DNA of 64,000 bases, taken from positions 186,001-250,000 of the forward strand of contig CAUHHV010000001.1 in assembly GCA_959606065.1 (NCBI GenBank). The letters run 5' to 3'. Positions 35,061 through 43,038 of this stretch are shown here, piece after piece; positions within the stretch are counted from its first letter, which is position 1, and every line of letters starts with the position of its first letter. The stretch comes from an uncultured Collinsella sp. GTDB taxonomy: Bacteria; Actinomycetota; Coriobacteriia; Coriobacteriales; Coriobacteriaceae. The translations under genes and the position numbers were made by a program. The notes beneath the pieces were generated by a model. It worked only from the letters and a program-made list of their open reading frames with translations. It did no database searches and had not been told where the DNA came from.

Positions 35061-36455
35061 ATGTGCAATGTTTCGCTCAACGCTACGCAGCCGTCAGCCG
35101 CCTCTCTGTGCGTGTTGCGAGCCCTCGAGGATGCCGGTCTTGAGGCCTGGTACGTGGGCGGTTGGGTACGTGACGCCCTGATGGGACGTCCCAGCCACGA
35201 TGTCGACATGTGCTGTAGCGGCCTGTGGCAGGAGTCCAAGGCGGCACTCGAGGCCGCCGGTATTGCCGTAGTTGAGTCGGGCATTAAATTTGGCGGCATT
35301 ACGGCTATTTGCGATGGCGAGCGCATTGAGGTCACCACCTATCGCCTGGACGGCTTCTATACCGACGGTCGTCATCCTCAGAGTGTGGAGCGCGCCGCTT
35401 CGCTTGAGGACGATCTGGCGCGCCGCGACTTTACCGTCAATGCCATGGCGTGGCATCCCGAGCGCGGCCTTGTCGACCGCTACGATGGCCAGGGCGACCT
35501 AGACCGCAAGCTGATTCGCGCCGTCGGTGATCCTAAGCGCCGCTTTAACGAGGATGCCCTGCGCATGTTGCGCGCGGTGCGCTTTGCCTGCCGCCTAGAC
35601 TTTGTGATTGAGCCCGAGACCAAGTGTGCCCTTGCCGAGTGCGCGCCGCTGCTCGATGCCGTGGCGCGCGAGCGCGTGGGCATTGAGCTCGAGGGTATCC
35701 TTTCGACCGGCCATGGGGGAGACGCGATGCTGCGCTACCCCGAGCTTGTTTGCGCCGCCGTGCCCGAGCTCGCGTCCGCTCGCGGGTTTGATCAACGCAG
35801 CGTCTATCATGCGTTTAACGTCTACGAGCATATCGCCCGCGTGCTGACGGTGGCAGGGGAGCTGGCGCTGTGCGACGGCGTCGCGCCCTCGTCGAGCCTT
35901 ATGTGGGCGGCGTTTTTGCACGACGTTTCCAAACCCGAGTGCTTTACGGTCGATCACGACGGCAGCGGCCACTTCTACGGTCATCCCGAGCTCGGCGTCA
36001 AGAAGGCGCGTGTCATCATGGATCGCCTGGCGCTCTCGCACGATTTGGTGCGCGATGTGTGCCTGCTGATCAAATACCATGACAAGCCGCTGCGCCCCGA
36101 GCGCTCCTGCCTGCTCAATATGATGCGCGCGCTTTCGGGCGAGGGTGTCGATACGCCGCGTCTGATGGACGAGCTCATGGACCTTAAGCGTGCCGACACG
36201 CTCGGCAAGGCGCCCTCGTGCTTCTATTACGTCGAGACGATCGAGGAGATGCGTACGCTCGCCCACGATCTGCTGCAGGCGGGGGAGCCCTATACACTCA
36301 AGATGCTTGCCATCAATGGTGGCGACCTGATCCGCGCCGGCGTCAAGCCGGGGCCGGAGCTGGGACAGCTTCTCAACGCCGCCCTCGACGCCGTGATCGA
36401 GGACAACATCCCCAACAACCGCGAAGCCCTCCTGACTCATCTCCACCTAGGGTAG
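35061..36455 (+). CDS. cca: CCA tRNA nucleotidyltransferase (class II, with HD domain)
   Basis: Adds or repairs the 3' CCA of tRNAs. The 464-residue product has the nucleotidyltransferase head (YVGGWVRDALMG and the catalytic HDVDM near residue 50), RRDFTVNAMAW, and EDALRMLRAVRFA. A C-terminal HD domain (FLHDVSKPE near residue 295) follows. ATG 35061 is chosen because GGAGG lies nine bases upstream and the sequence before it has no homology to the family. Two tRNA genes follow. Confidence 0.92.
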   Translation: MCNVSLNATQPSAASLCVLRALEDAGLEAWYVGGWVRDALMGRPSHDVDMCCSGLWQESKAALEAAGIAVVESGIKFGGITAICDGERIEVTTYRLDGFYTDGRHPQSVERAASLEDDLARRDFTVNAMAWHPERGLVDRYDGQGDLDRKLIRAVGDPKRRFNEDALRMLRAVRFACRLDFVIEPETKCALAECAPLLDAVARERVGIELEGILSTGHGGDAMLRYPELVCAAVPELASARGFDQRSVYHAFNVYEHIARVLTVAGELALCDGVAPSSSLMWAAFLHDVSKPECFTVDHDGSGHFYGHPELGVKKARVIMDRLALSHDLVRDVCLLIKYHDKPLRPERSCLLNMMRALSGEGVDTPRLMDELMDLKRADTLGKAPSCFYYVETIEEMRTLAHDLLQAGEPYTLKMLAINGGDLIRAGVKPGPELGQLLNAALDAVIEDNIPNNREALLTHLHLG

Positions 36456-36607
36456 CTAAAATAGCCCCGTCCCAAATTAGCTACCTTGTTGACCTGCGCG
36501 TTCCATAACCTCGCGACAAAATTTCGGCAATTTGGAATTTCTTCTTGCGCTTGCGTTTTTTGTCCCGTAATATATTTCCTCGCAGCACGGCAGTGCAGAT
36601 GTCATGT

Positions 36608-36684
36608 GGCCCGTTCGTCTAGCGGTTTAGGACGCCGCCCTCTCAAGGCGGAGATCACCAGTTCGAATCTGGTACGGGCTACCA
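36608..36684 (+). tRNA. tRNA-Glu (anticodon CTC), copy 1
   Basis: Folds as a standard cloverleaf with acceptor GGCCCGT / ACGGGCT (first pair G-U), anticodon stem CCGCC/GGCGG and seven-base loop CTCTCAA with CTC at 36642-36644. The T arm is ACCAG-TTCGAAT-CTGGT. CCA is encoded at 36682-36684. Confidence 0.95.
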
Positions 36685-36706
36685 CTTCTTTTCTGCTGAG
36701 GCTTAT

Positions 36707-36783
36707 GGCCCGTTCGTCTAGCGGTTTAGGACGCCGCCCTCTCAAGGCGGAGATCACCAGTTCGAATCTGGTACGGGCTACCA
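36707..36783 (+). tRNA. tRNA-Glu (anticodon CTC), copy 2
   Basis: Identical over all 77 bases to the copy 22 bases upstream, including the encoded CCA at 36781-36783. A tandem duplication read as one transcript. Confidence 0.95.
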
Positions 36784-36794
36784 CGCATCTGATA

Positions 36795-36825
36795 CCCGGA
36801 CTTCCTATGGAAGCCCGGGTTTTTA
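36795..36825 (+). terminator. Intrinsic terminator of the tRNA-Glu pair
   Basis: CCCGGACTTCC and GGAAGCCCGGG pair around TAT and are followed by TTTTT. Confidence 0.85.
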
Positions 36826-36932
36826 TTTTCAAACAACCGTCTGCAATTCCCGTTTGAACCAGAGCTTTGCGTTCTGCCTATGGCCCTTACGGGTACAATA
36901 TCCAAGATATTTTGACTGTTAGAAGGAGTCTC

Positions 36933-38240
36933 ATGACGGAGTCCTCTCAGCATACGTCTAAGCCCCAGGTCGAGGTTGAGGCCTCGGGCGGAGATGACAA
37001 TAAGAGCGCACGCCGCGGCGCCATCTTTATCGGCGTCGTGCTGGTAGGTTATATCGTCTATCTGGTGGTAACCGGGCAGATGGGGCAGTTCTGGGCTGCT
37101 ATGTCGAGCGTCCAGGCGCCCTGGCTCCTCGCTGCATGCTTCTGCATGTTTCTATACCTCTTTTTTGGTATCGTGGCGTACGCGATTGCCGTTTGGCTCG
37201 ACCCCAATTCGCCCGTCGGTATCCGCGACCTCATTTCGGTCGAGGCGAGTGGCATCTTCTTTGGCAACCTGACGCCCATGATGATGGGCTCCACCCCGGC
37301 TCAGATCTATCGCCTGACCAAGGCCGGCCAAAACGTGGGCGAGGCCGGCGCCACGCAATTCACGCGTTTTATCGTGTACCAGTTTGGCCTGGTCGCCTGG
37401 GGCGCTATCCTGCTGCTCGCCCGTATGCCGTTTTTTGCCGAACGCTACGGCGACATGACGCTGCTGTGCGTCTTTAGCTTTGGTGGACACTGCTGCATCT
37501 TGCTTGGCATCTTCGCCGTCGCGCTCATGCCTAAGACCGTCACGCGCGTCGCCCATTGCATCATCAATTGGCTCGAGCGCATTGGTGTCTCGGCCACTAA
37601 GATCGAGAGTTGGCGCACGTTTGTCGATGGCGAGATCTACTCCTTCTCCGAGAAGTTCAAGCTTTCGGCCGGACATTTTTCTTCCATGCTGCTCACCGTG
37701 TTTATCACCATGCTGCAGCTCGCGTTTTTCTATCTGGTTCCGTATTTCCTGATGCTTGCCTTTGGCCACCACGAGGTCGACTTTTTCTCGGTCATGGCCG
37801 CGAGCGCCTTTGTCCAGCTGTTAAGCTCTGCGGTTCCCTTGCCCGGTGGAACTGGTGGCGCTGAGGGCGGCTTTGCATTGTTCTTGGGTCATTTCTTCGG
37901 TTCGGCTTCGACCGCCGGCTATCTGCTGTGGCGTCTCATTACGTTTATTGCGCCTACCATTTTGGCTGCGCCCCTGTTGGGACTTAAGAGCGCCCACAAC
38001 GAGAGCATCCATGCGCGCTGGGATCGCGTGATGCGCAAGCTCGGCCGCACGCCTCAGACGCCCTCTGCGCCCACTAAGCCGCACCCCACGAATGCTGTTA
38101 CCGTTGATCCCAAGAAGCACGCTCAGAAGGCTCCTGGGACCGCTAAGCCGACTCATAAAACCTATGTGCGCCAGACGGGCGACGGTATTCGCGTATCTCC
38201 GTCGGCACTCAATAAGAAGAAGCACCCTAAGTCGCAGTAG
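36933..38240 (+). CDS. Flippase-like / lysylphosphatidylglycerol synthase transmembrane domain protein
   Basis: A 435-residue membrane protein of the UPF0104 (LPG synthase TM region, AglD-like) family. About eight helices lie between residues 28 and 370, with conserved FFGNLTPMMMGSTPAQIYRL near 109-128 and the VPLPGGTGGAEGGFA motif near 304-318. The C-terminal ~70 residues are Pro/Lys-rich and cytosolic. It lacks the aminoacyl-transfer domain of true MprF, so a lipid transport or lipid-linked role is more likely than lysyl transfer. AGAAGGAG precedes the ATG. Confidence 0.78.
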   Translation: MTESSQHTSKPQVEVEASGGDDNKSARRGAIFIGVVLVGYIVYLVVTGQMGQFWAAMSSVQAPWLLAACFCMFLYLFFGIVAYAIAVWLDPNSPVGIRDLISVEASGIFFGNLTPMMMGSTPAQIYRLTKAGQNVGEAGATQFTRFIVYQFGLVAWGAILLLARMPFFAERYGDMTLLCVFSFGGHCCILLGIFAVALMPKTVTRVAHCIINWLERIGVSATKIESWRTFVDGEIYSFSEKFKLSAGHFSSMLLTVFITMLQLAFFYLVPYFLMLAFGHHEVDFFSVMAASAFVQLLSSAVPLPGGTGGAEGGFALFLGHFFGSASTAGYLLWRLITFIAPTILAAPLLGLKSAHNESIHARWDRVMRKLGRTPQTPSAPTKPHPTNAVTVDPKKHAQKAPGTAKPTHKTYVRQTGDGIRVSPSALNKKKHPKSQ

Positions 38241-38284
38241 GGCAGTCGTGCGTTCTTCATGATGCGGGGTATATTTGTGCTGTT

Positions 38285-38318
38285 TGAGAGATAATCCTCT
38301 TACGTAGATTATCTCTCA
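38285..38318. promoter_or_regulatory. 12-bp inverted repeat upstream of the TetR gene
   Basis: TGAGAGATAATC (38285-38296) and GATTATCTCTCA (38307-38318) are perfect complements separated by ten bases, 39 bases before the TetR ATG. The spacing and position suit an autoregulatory operator; a weak terminator for the preceding gene is the alternative. Confidence 0.5.
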
Positions 38319-38356
38319 TCTGTTGATGATTGCTCGTATATCGAAGGGACACGCCC

Positions 38357-38968
38357 ATGGCAACCAGCAAACCGCGCCTTGATCGCCGCATCGTTCGCAG
38401 CCGCAATGCCATCCTTTCCGCTTTCGAGCGCCTGCTCATGGAAAAGCCGCTGGCAGACATTACGGTGAGTGCCATCGCGCGCGAGGCCAATGTCGACCGC
38501 AAGACCTTTTACGTTCACTTTGGCACGGTTGATGGCCTGCTCGATGCCATTGCCGTCGATGTGGTGGAGATGATTGTCGACTCGGTCGAGAAAACGCTTA
38601 CTTCCATGGACGGCGACACCAACGAGCGCGCCCTGGGCGCGGCGGCGACCTTCTTTAAAACCGTTAATGAGGCACTGTGCAACAACTTAGTGCTCAATCG
38701 TCAGCTGATCGAGAATATTCCGCTCGATGATTTCATGGCTCGTCTTCGTGCGCCGCTCGAACATGAGATTGCCGAGCGCGATCTGCTGCCCCAAGGTCTC
38801 AAGGACGAGATGTTCGACTACTATCTGGCGTTTTTGCTGTCGGGTATTATCGGTATCTATCGCACGTGGGCGCTGTCTGACGGCTCGGTTCCTATCGAGC
38901 GCGTCTCTGAGGTCGCCAACGATCTGACTCTCAATGGTCTGTCGAGTCTGGAATCTCGCTTCGAATAG
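38357..38968 (+). CDS. TetR/AcrR family transcriptional regulator
   Basis: A 203-residue regulator with an N-terminal helix-turn-helix (about 10-58: ILSAFERLLMEKPLADITVSA, then IAREANVDRKTFYVHFG) and an all-helical ligand domain with a C-terminal TetR_C-like pattern. It lies between a lipid-related membrane protein and a convergent radical SAM gene. The inverted repeat upstream may be its operator. The ligand is unknown. Confidence 0.87.
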   Translation: MATSKPRLDRRIVRSRNAILSAFERLLMEKPLADITVSAIAREANVDRKTFYVHFGTVDGLLDAIAVDVVEMIVDSVEKTLTSMDGDTNERALGAAATFFKTVNEALCNNLVLNRQLIENIPLDDFMARLRAPLEHEIAERDLLPQGLKDEMFDYYLAFLLSGIIGIYRTWALSDGSVPIERVSEVANDLTLNGLSSLESRFE

Positions 38969-38992
38969 CATCGATAATTCAACAACTTATAG

Positions 38993-39061
38993 AAGTTGCG
39001 GTGGAATAGGGATTGTTTTGGTTATTGGAAGGCCGTTCTGGTCCCTATTTCACCGCAACTT
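38993..39061. repeat. Dispersed palindromic repeat, copy 2 (complete)
   Basis: AAGTTGCGGTGGAATAGGGA at the left end and the complement of AAGTTGCGGTGAAATAGGGA at the right end enclose a 29-base loop. Same family as the copies at 30194, 40724 and 62810. It lies between two convergent genes. Confidence 0.85.
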
Positions 39062-39084
39062 AGTAAAACTGTTTTGATGGTAAG

Positions 39085-39123
39085 GCGGAGCAGCCTCGAA
39101 GATGAGCCTCGAGACTGCTCCGC
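39085..39123. terminator. Hairpin between convergent TetR and radical SAM genes
   Basis: GCGGAGCAG (39085-39093) and CTGCTCCGC (39115-39123) enclose a second partial stem. There is no clear T run, so termination is probable but not certain. Confidence 0.5.
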
Positions 39124-39156
39124 TTCATTTCTGAGCGTTTGTCGTGTAGGGCAGCA

Positions 39157-40590
39157 TTAATCGCCGTATTTGAGTATGCGGCCCTGTTTTTCGAACTTGT
39201 GCATGTCGCTATCGGCCATGCCCTGCGACTTGTCCTCGTGACGCTTGGCGTATAACGGATCGTCGGAGTCGTTCCAGATGCGGTCGGCGACAGGTGACCA
39301 TGCCTCGGCGGCAGCCTGGGTCTTTTCGCGCAGCTGCTCGGGTGACTCCTTCTCGATTAGGTCGGTGCTCATTGCGCCACTCTCGGCGACCAGTTTGGGC
39401 AGCACGTCGGGATTCTCGAGCATGGGGCATGGTTTGAGGTAGTTGTCGTTAAACGGCATGTTCTCGTAGTACTTCATAAAGAGGGGAGAGCGCAGCGCGT
39501 CGAGTAAGCTCACATCGTGGATGTTGGCGTTTGAGTAGTGGATGAACACGCACGGCTCCACGTCTCCGGCGGCGTTGATGTACAGGTAGCGGCGGCCGCC
39601 GGCGATACATCCGCCTACAAACTCGCCGTCGTTTTGGAAGTCGAGCGTAAACAGCGGCTTCTTCTCACGCATTTCGCGGATAAAGTGATACATGTGCTCG
39701 CGCTGCTCGGGCGTGGGCATGAGCTCGGAGGTTGCATTGCGGCCAACCGGCATAAAGTGGAAGTACCAGCAGAAGAGTGCTCCCTCGCCGATCATCCAGT
39801 CCATGTTCTCCTCGGTAGCAACCGTATCGGCATTGGCGCTGGTCCAACAGGTGGTGATACCAAACGGCAAGTCGCGCTCGCGCAGGAGTTTCATGGCGTG
39901 CTCGATCTTTGCGTAGGTACCTTCGCCGCGGCGGGCGTCGGTTGTGTGCTCATTGCCCTCGGCGCTGATGGCGGGGACAAAATTACCTACGCGAATCATG
40001 TCGTCGCAGAAGGCCTCGTCGATCAGCGTGGAGTTGGTAAAGCAGAGAAACACGCAGTCCTGATGTTTTTCGCAAATTCTGATCAGGTCGTGCTTGCGGA
40101 CGAGCGGCTCGCCGCCGGTATAGATGTAGATATGCGTACCGAGCTCTTTGCCCTGCGTAACGATAGAGTCGATGTCTTCGAACGAGAGATTCTGCTTGTA
40201 GCCGTACTCGGCGGCCCAGCAGCCCGTGCAATGCAGGTTGCAGGCGCTCGTGGGATCGAGCAGGATGGCCCACGGAACGTTGCACTGGTACTTTTCGCGG
40301 TTCTTTTCCTGCTCTGGCCAAGCAAGCAGGTTGGCGTCGACAATGAGGGTCTTAAGCAGCTTGGTTCGCATCTGGGGATTAAGGCTGAACACACGCATAA
40401 TCAGGTCATACCAATTGCCGCGGCTCTTGATGACATTGGTGAATGCCTCTCGCTGTACAGGAAATACGCGATTGGGGACCAGCTTGTTCACGAGATCCAT
40501 GATTTTGTCGATGTTTTCTTGCGGGTTGTCGTCGAGATAATCGATGAGCTTGTTAAGCGCTGCACGCTCTGCTGACTGTGTAAGCGACAT
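39157..40590 (-). CDS. Radical SAM protein with SPASM-like C-terminal cysteines
   Basis: A 477-residue radical SAM enzyme. The iron-sulfur cluster motif CNLHCTGC (CxxxCxxC) lies near residues 117-124, with the GGEP motif (YTGGEPLVRK) near 160. C-terminal cysteines at GGCIAGGRRY, VEPCVFIHY and LKPCPML suggest an auxiliary cluster region. The N-terminal ~100 residues are helical and unlike classic SPASM peptide maturases. AAAGGA precedes the ATG. No precursor peptide gene was found beside it, so the substrate is unknown. Confidence 0.82.
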   Translation of the reverse strand: MSLTQSAERAALNKLIDYLDDNPQENIDKIMDLVNKLVPNRVFPVQREAFTNVIKSRGNWYDLIMRVFSLNPQMRTKLLKTLIVDANLLAWPEQEKNREKYQCNVPWAILLDPTSACNLHCTGCWAAEYGYKQNLSFEDIDSIVTQGKELGTHIYIYTGGEPLVRKHDLIRICEKHQDCVFLCFTNSTLIDEAFCDDMIRVGNFVPAISAEGNEHTTDARRGEGTYAKIEHAMKLLRERDLPFGITTCWTSANADTVATEENMDWMIGEGALFCWYFHFMPVGRNATSELMPTPEQREHMYHFIREMREKKPLFTLDFQNDGEFVGGCIAGGRRYLYINAAGDVEPCVFIHYSNANIHDVSLLDALRSPLFMKYYENMPFNDNYLKPCPMLENPDVLPKLVAESGAMSTDLIEKESPEQLREKTQAAAEAWSPVADRIWNDSDDPLYAKRHEDKSQGMADSDMHKFEKQGRILKYGD

Positions 40591-40723
40591 GGGTATATCC
40601 TTTCACGTGTGCTTCATGTGTGATAATACCCACTTGTGGATTAAACGAAGTCTAAAGATTTGTAATGTGCCTATTCAACGAATCAATTTAATTTGGGGTG
40701 AAGCGTTATACGCCGACACCTTC

Positions 40724-40743
40724 TAAGTTGCGGTGAAATAGTG
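40724..40743. repeat. Dispersed palindromic repeat, half copy; left boundary repeat of the cobalamin block
   Basis: TAAGTTGCGGTGAAATAGTG is one arm of the palindromic repeat; the mirror arm is missing. The identical 20 bases recur in the same orientation at 62810-62829, so the two copies flank the cobalamin genes as a direct repeat. Confidence 0.8.
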
Positions 40744-40778
40744 TCAGATGGGGATGCGGACGATTTCTTGGACCGCGC

Positions 40779-41993
40779 CTAGGCGTATCCATTGGAATCC
40801 TCCGATGCGCCTTCGCACGCTCGCATGACCTCGATACCATGCGAGCGTGCGAACTCGACGAGCTCTGCGTTGCGGGCGTTTATGGTGCCGAAGGCGGCGG
40901 GGCACACGATAAGGCGCGCGCAGTGGACGAGGAGCTCTTTGGCGCGGACTATGGTTTTATCCCCGATCGGCTCGAAGGCGCGCTCGGCCACGCATTCCGT
41001 CGCCAGGTCGCGCGCGAGCTCGCAGTCGATGTCCCCTTCGTGCAGAACGCCCGCGTAGAACGCCTTGCCCTGCCGGATGAGCTGGCGAAACACAGCCGAC
41101 CCCGTACCTGCGCCGGCGATGACGAACGTGTGTGCATCGCCGTGTGGGCGCCCAATTTCCACGCTGCCGAAGCGCTCGTTGAAGGTGCCATGTTGAAGGC
41201 CGTAGAGCTCGCCAATCGTCTCGCGCGTGAATATGTCCTCGGGTGCGCCGGCGCGGAAGACCCGGCCGTCCTTCACGCAAATCACCTTGTCGGCGCTTTT
41301 CTGCGCGAGCTCGAGTTCGTGGATGGACATGATGACAGCAACATTCCGCGATTTCGCAAGGTGGCGAAGTATTCGCAGCAGGTCGATCTGGTAGCGGATA
41401 TCGAGATACGACGTGGGCTCATCGAGCACGAGCACACGTGGATCCTGCGCGATGGCGCGTGCGAGCATGACGCGCTGGCGTTGCCCGTCGCTTATCTGCA
41501 TGAAGTCGCGCTCGGCGAGCCCTTCCACATGTGCGGTTTTCATGGCCTCGTCGACCCGATTATGGTCATCGGGCGTGAGTGTGCCCATTCGCCCGGTGTA
41601 GGGATGCCTTCCCGCCTCTACGATATCGCGGCAAGTGAGGAGCTCGGTCCGGGGGCGATCTGTCAGCATAACGGCAAGGTTCCTTGCGAACTCCGCCGTC
41701 TTCCATCGGGAAATCTCCCGCCCGTCGAGCTCGACCGTGCCGGCAAGCGGTGCCAGATGGCGTGTGATTGTTTTCAAGATGGTCGACTTGCCCGAGCCGT
41801 TCGGCCCGATGAGCGCCACGACGTCGCCCGCGCGAACCTCCAGATCGACGCCTTCGACTACGACCTTCTTGTCGTAACCCGCCGACAGGTCGCTTATGCG
41901 GAAAAGCGGCGCTCCGTCAGCCTGCGTTTCGACCGGGGTTTCGAGGTTCGACTCCCCTCCGAGCGTTTTGGGCTGCGGCACGAATTTCCCCAT
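40779..41993 (-). CDS. FecE/BtuD-type ABC transporter ATP-binding protein with C-terminal accessory domain
   Basis: The ATPase of a metal-chelate or corrinoid importer. Residues ~30-270 are the ABC domain: Walker A GPNGSGKST near 63, signature ISDGQRQR near 166, Walker B VLVLDEPTS and switch His in SIHELELA. Unlike a ~260-residue FecE it continues for about 130 residues with a Rossmann-like segment (FVIAGAGTGSAVFRQL) that resembles extensions on some cobalamin or iron ABC ATPases. Its ATG follows the permease stop, so it is the last gene of the - strand operon. Riboswitch control upstream points to cobalt or corrinoid transport. Confidence 0.88.
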   Translation of the reverse strand: MGKFVPQPKTLGGESNLETPVETQADGAPLFRISDLSAGYDKKVVVEGVDLEVRAGDVVALIGPNGSGKSTILKTITRHLAPLAGTVELDGREISRWKTAEFARNLAVMLTDRPRTELLTCRDIVEAGRHPYTGRMGTLTPDDHNRVDEAMKTAHVEGLAERDFMQISDGQRQRVMLARAIAQDPRVLVLDEPTSYLDIRYQIDLLRILRHLAKSRNVAVIMSIHELELAQKSADKVICVKDGRVFRAGAPEDIFTRETIGELYGLQHGTFNERFGSVEIGRPHGDAHTFVIAGAGTGSAVFRQLIRQGKAFYAGVLHEGDIDCELARDLATECVAERAFEPIGDKTIVRAKELLVHCARLIVCPAAFGTINARNAELVEFARSHGIEVMRACEGASEDSNGYA

Positions 41994-43034
41994 CTACCTC
42001 ACCCGCTTCTTCAACATGAGTGCGATAACCACCGGCGCGCCGAAGATGGCGGTGACGGCGCTGATGGAAAGCTCGACGGGGGAGAACAGCGTGCGTGCGA
42101 TCAAATCGCAGCCCGCGCAGAAGATGGCGCCTCCCAAGAAGCACGCAGGAATCACGCGGATGGGCTTCGACGACTTCAGCGCCGACTTAACGAGATGCGG
42201 AACCGCGATGCCTACGAACGACACCGGACCAGCGAACGCGGTCACGCAGGCGGAGAGCATGCTTGCTAGAAGGACGAGCACCACGCGGAAGCGTGCGACG
42301 TTCACGCCGACGCTTTTTGCGTAGGCTTCTCCCAGCTGGAAGGCGGAAAGGGGCTTCGATATCGCGAATACGCATGCGCTCACGGTGATCACCACGACCG
42401 CGATGACCGCGACGTCGTCCCAGCTCGAACCCGAGAAGCTACCCAAAGACCAGTTGTGCAGGTTTACGATGGACTGGTCGTCGGCGAAGGCGATGAGGAA
42501 GTTCGTCGCCGCCGAGCAGATGTATCCCACCATGACGCCCGCCACGATGAGCATGGCCATGGAACTTATGCGCCGTGCGATGAGGAGCACGAAGCCGATG
42601 GTGATAAGCGATCCCAGAAACGCTGCGGCCACCATGACCGGCGAGGACATGGCCTGGTTCGCGCCCAGAAGCACGATCATCGTAAGCGCGACGACGAACT
42701 TTGCGCCCGAGGAGACGCCCAAGATGAACGGGTCGGCGATGGGGTTGTTGAAAAACGTCTGCAGCAGGAACCCGGAGAGCGAAAGTGCCCCGCCGAGAAG
42801 TATGGCTGAAAGCACGCGCGGCAGGCGAATCTCCCAGATGACCTGGCTTTCCATGGAATTGGCCGCGCCGCCCGAAAGGATGTCGGGGATGTGGTCTGCG
42901 GGCACGAGCACGCTCCCGATGCACAGGTTGGCCCCGACGAGCACGATGAGGGCAACAGCGAGCAGCGCCGTCACGACGCGACACCGCGCGGCGCGCCCCG
43001 ATTCGTCGTATGCCATGGTAAGCCGGCTTCTCAT
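41994..43034 (-). CDS. FecCD-family ABC transporter permease
   Basis: Membrane channel of the metal-chelate/corrinoid importer. A 346-residue protein with about ten helices and the family motifs WEIRLPRVLSAILLGGALSLSG near residue 67, NPIADPFILGVSSGA near 96 and GPVSFVGIAVPHLVK near 270. It abuts the ATPase gene directly and follows the binding protein by four bases. Confidence 0.92.
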   Translation of the reverse strand: MRSRLTMAYDESGRAARCRVVTALLAVALIVLVGANLCIGSVLVPADHIPDILSGGAANSMESQVIWEIRLPRVLSAILLGGALSLSGFLLQTFFNNPIADPFILGVSSGAKFVVALTMIVLLGANQAMSSPVMVAAAFLGSLITIGFVLLIARRISSMAMLIVAGVMVGYICSAATNFLIAFADDQSIVNLHNWSLGSFSGSSWDDVAVIAVVVITVSACVFAISKPLSAFQLGEAYAKSVGVNVARFRVVLVLLASMLSACVTAFAGPVSFVGIAVPHLVKSALKSSKPIRVIPACFLGGAIFCAGCDLIARTLFSPVELSISAVTAIFGAPVVIALMLKKRVR

Positions 43035-43038
43035 GGCG

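Noticed and set aside
36608..36783. tRNA pair as an attachment site of an integrated element
   Set aside because: No integrase or partial tRNA 3' copy lies on either side; the identity covers whole genes including the 5' half.
39538..40575. + strand open frame opposite the radical SAM gene
   Set aside because: The - strand frame has the CxxxCxxC cluster, GGEP motif and ribosome binding site; the + strand translation shows no domain.
40591..40723. Precursor peptide gene for the radical SAM protein
   Set aside because: No open frame with a ribosome binding site and a Cys/Ser/Thr-rich or leader-like sequence was found beside it, on either strand.
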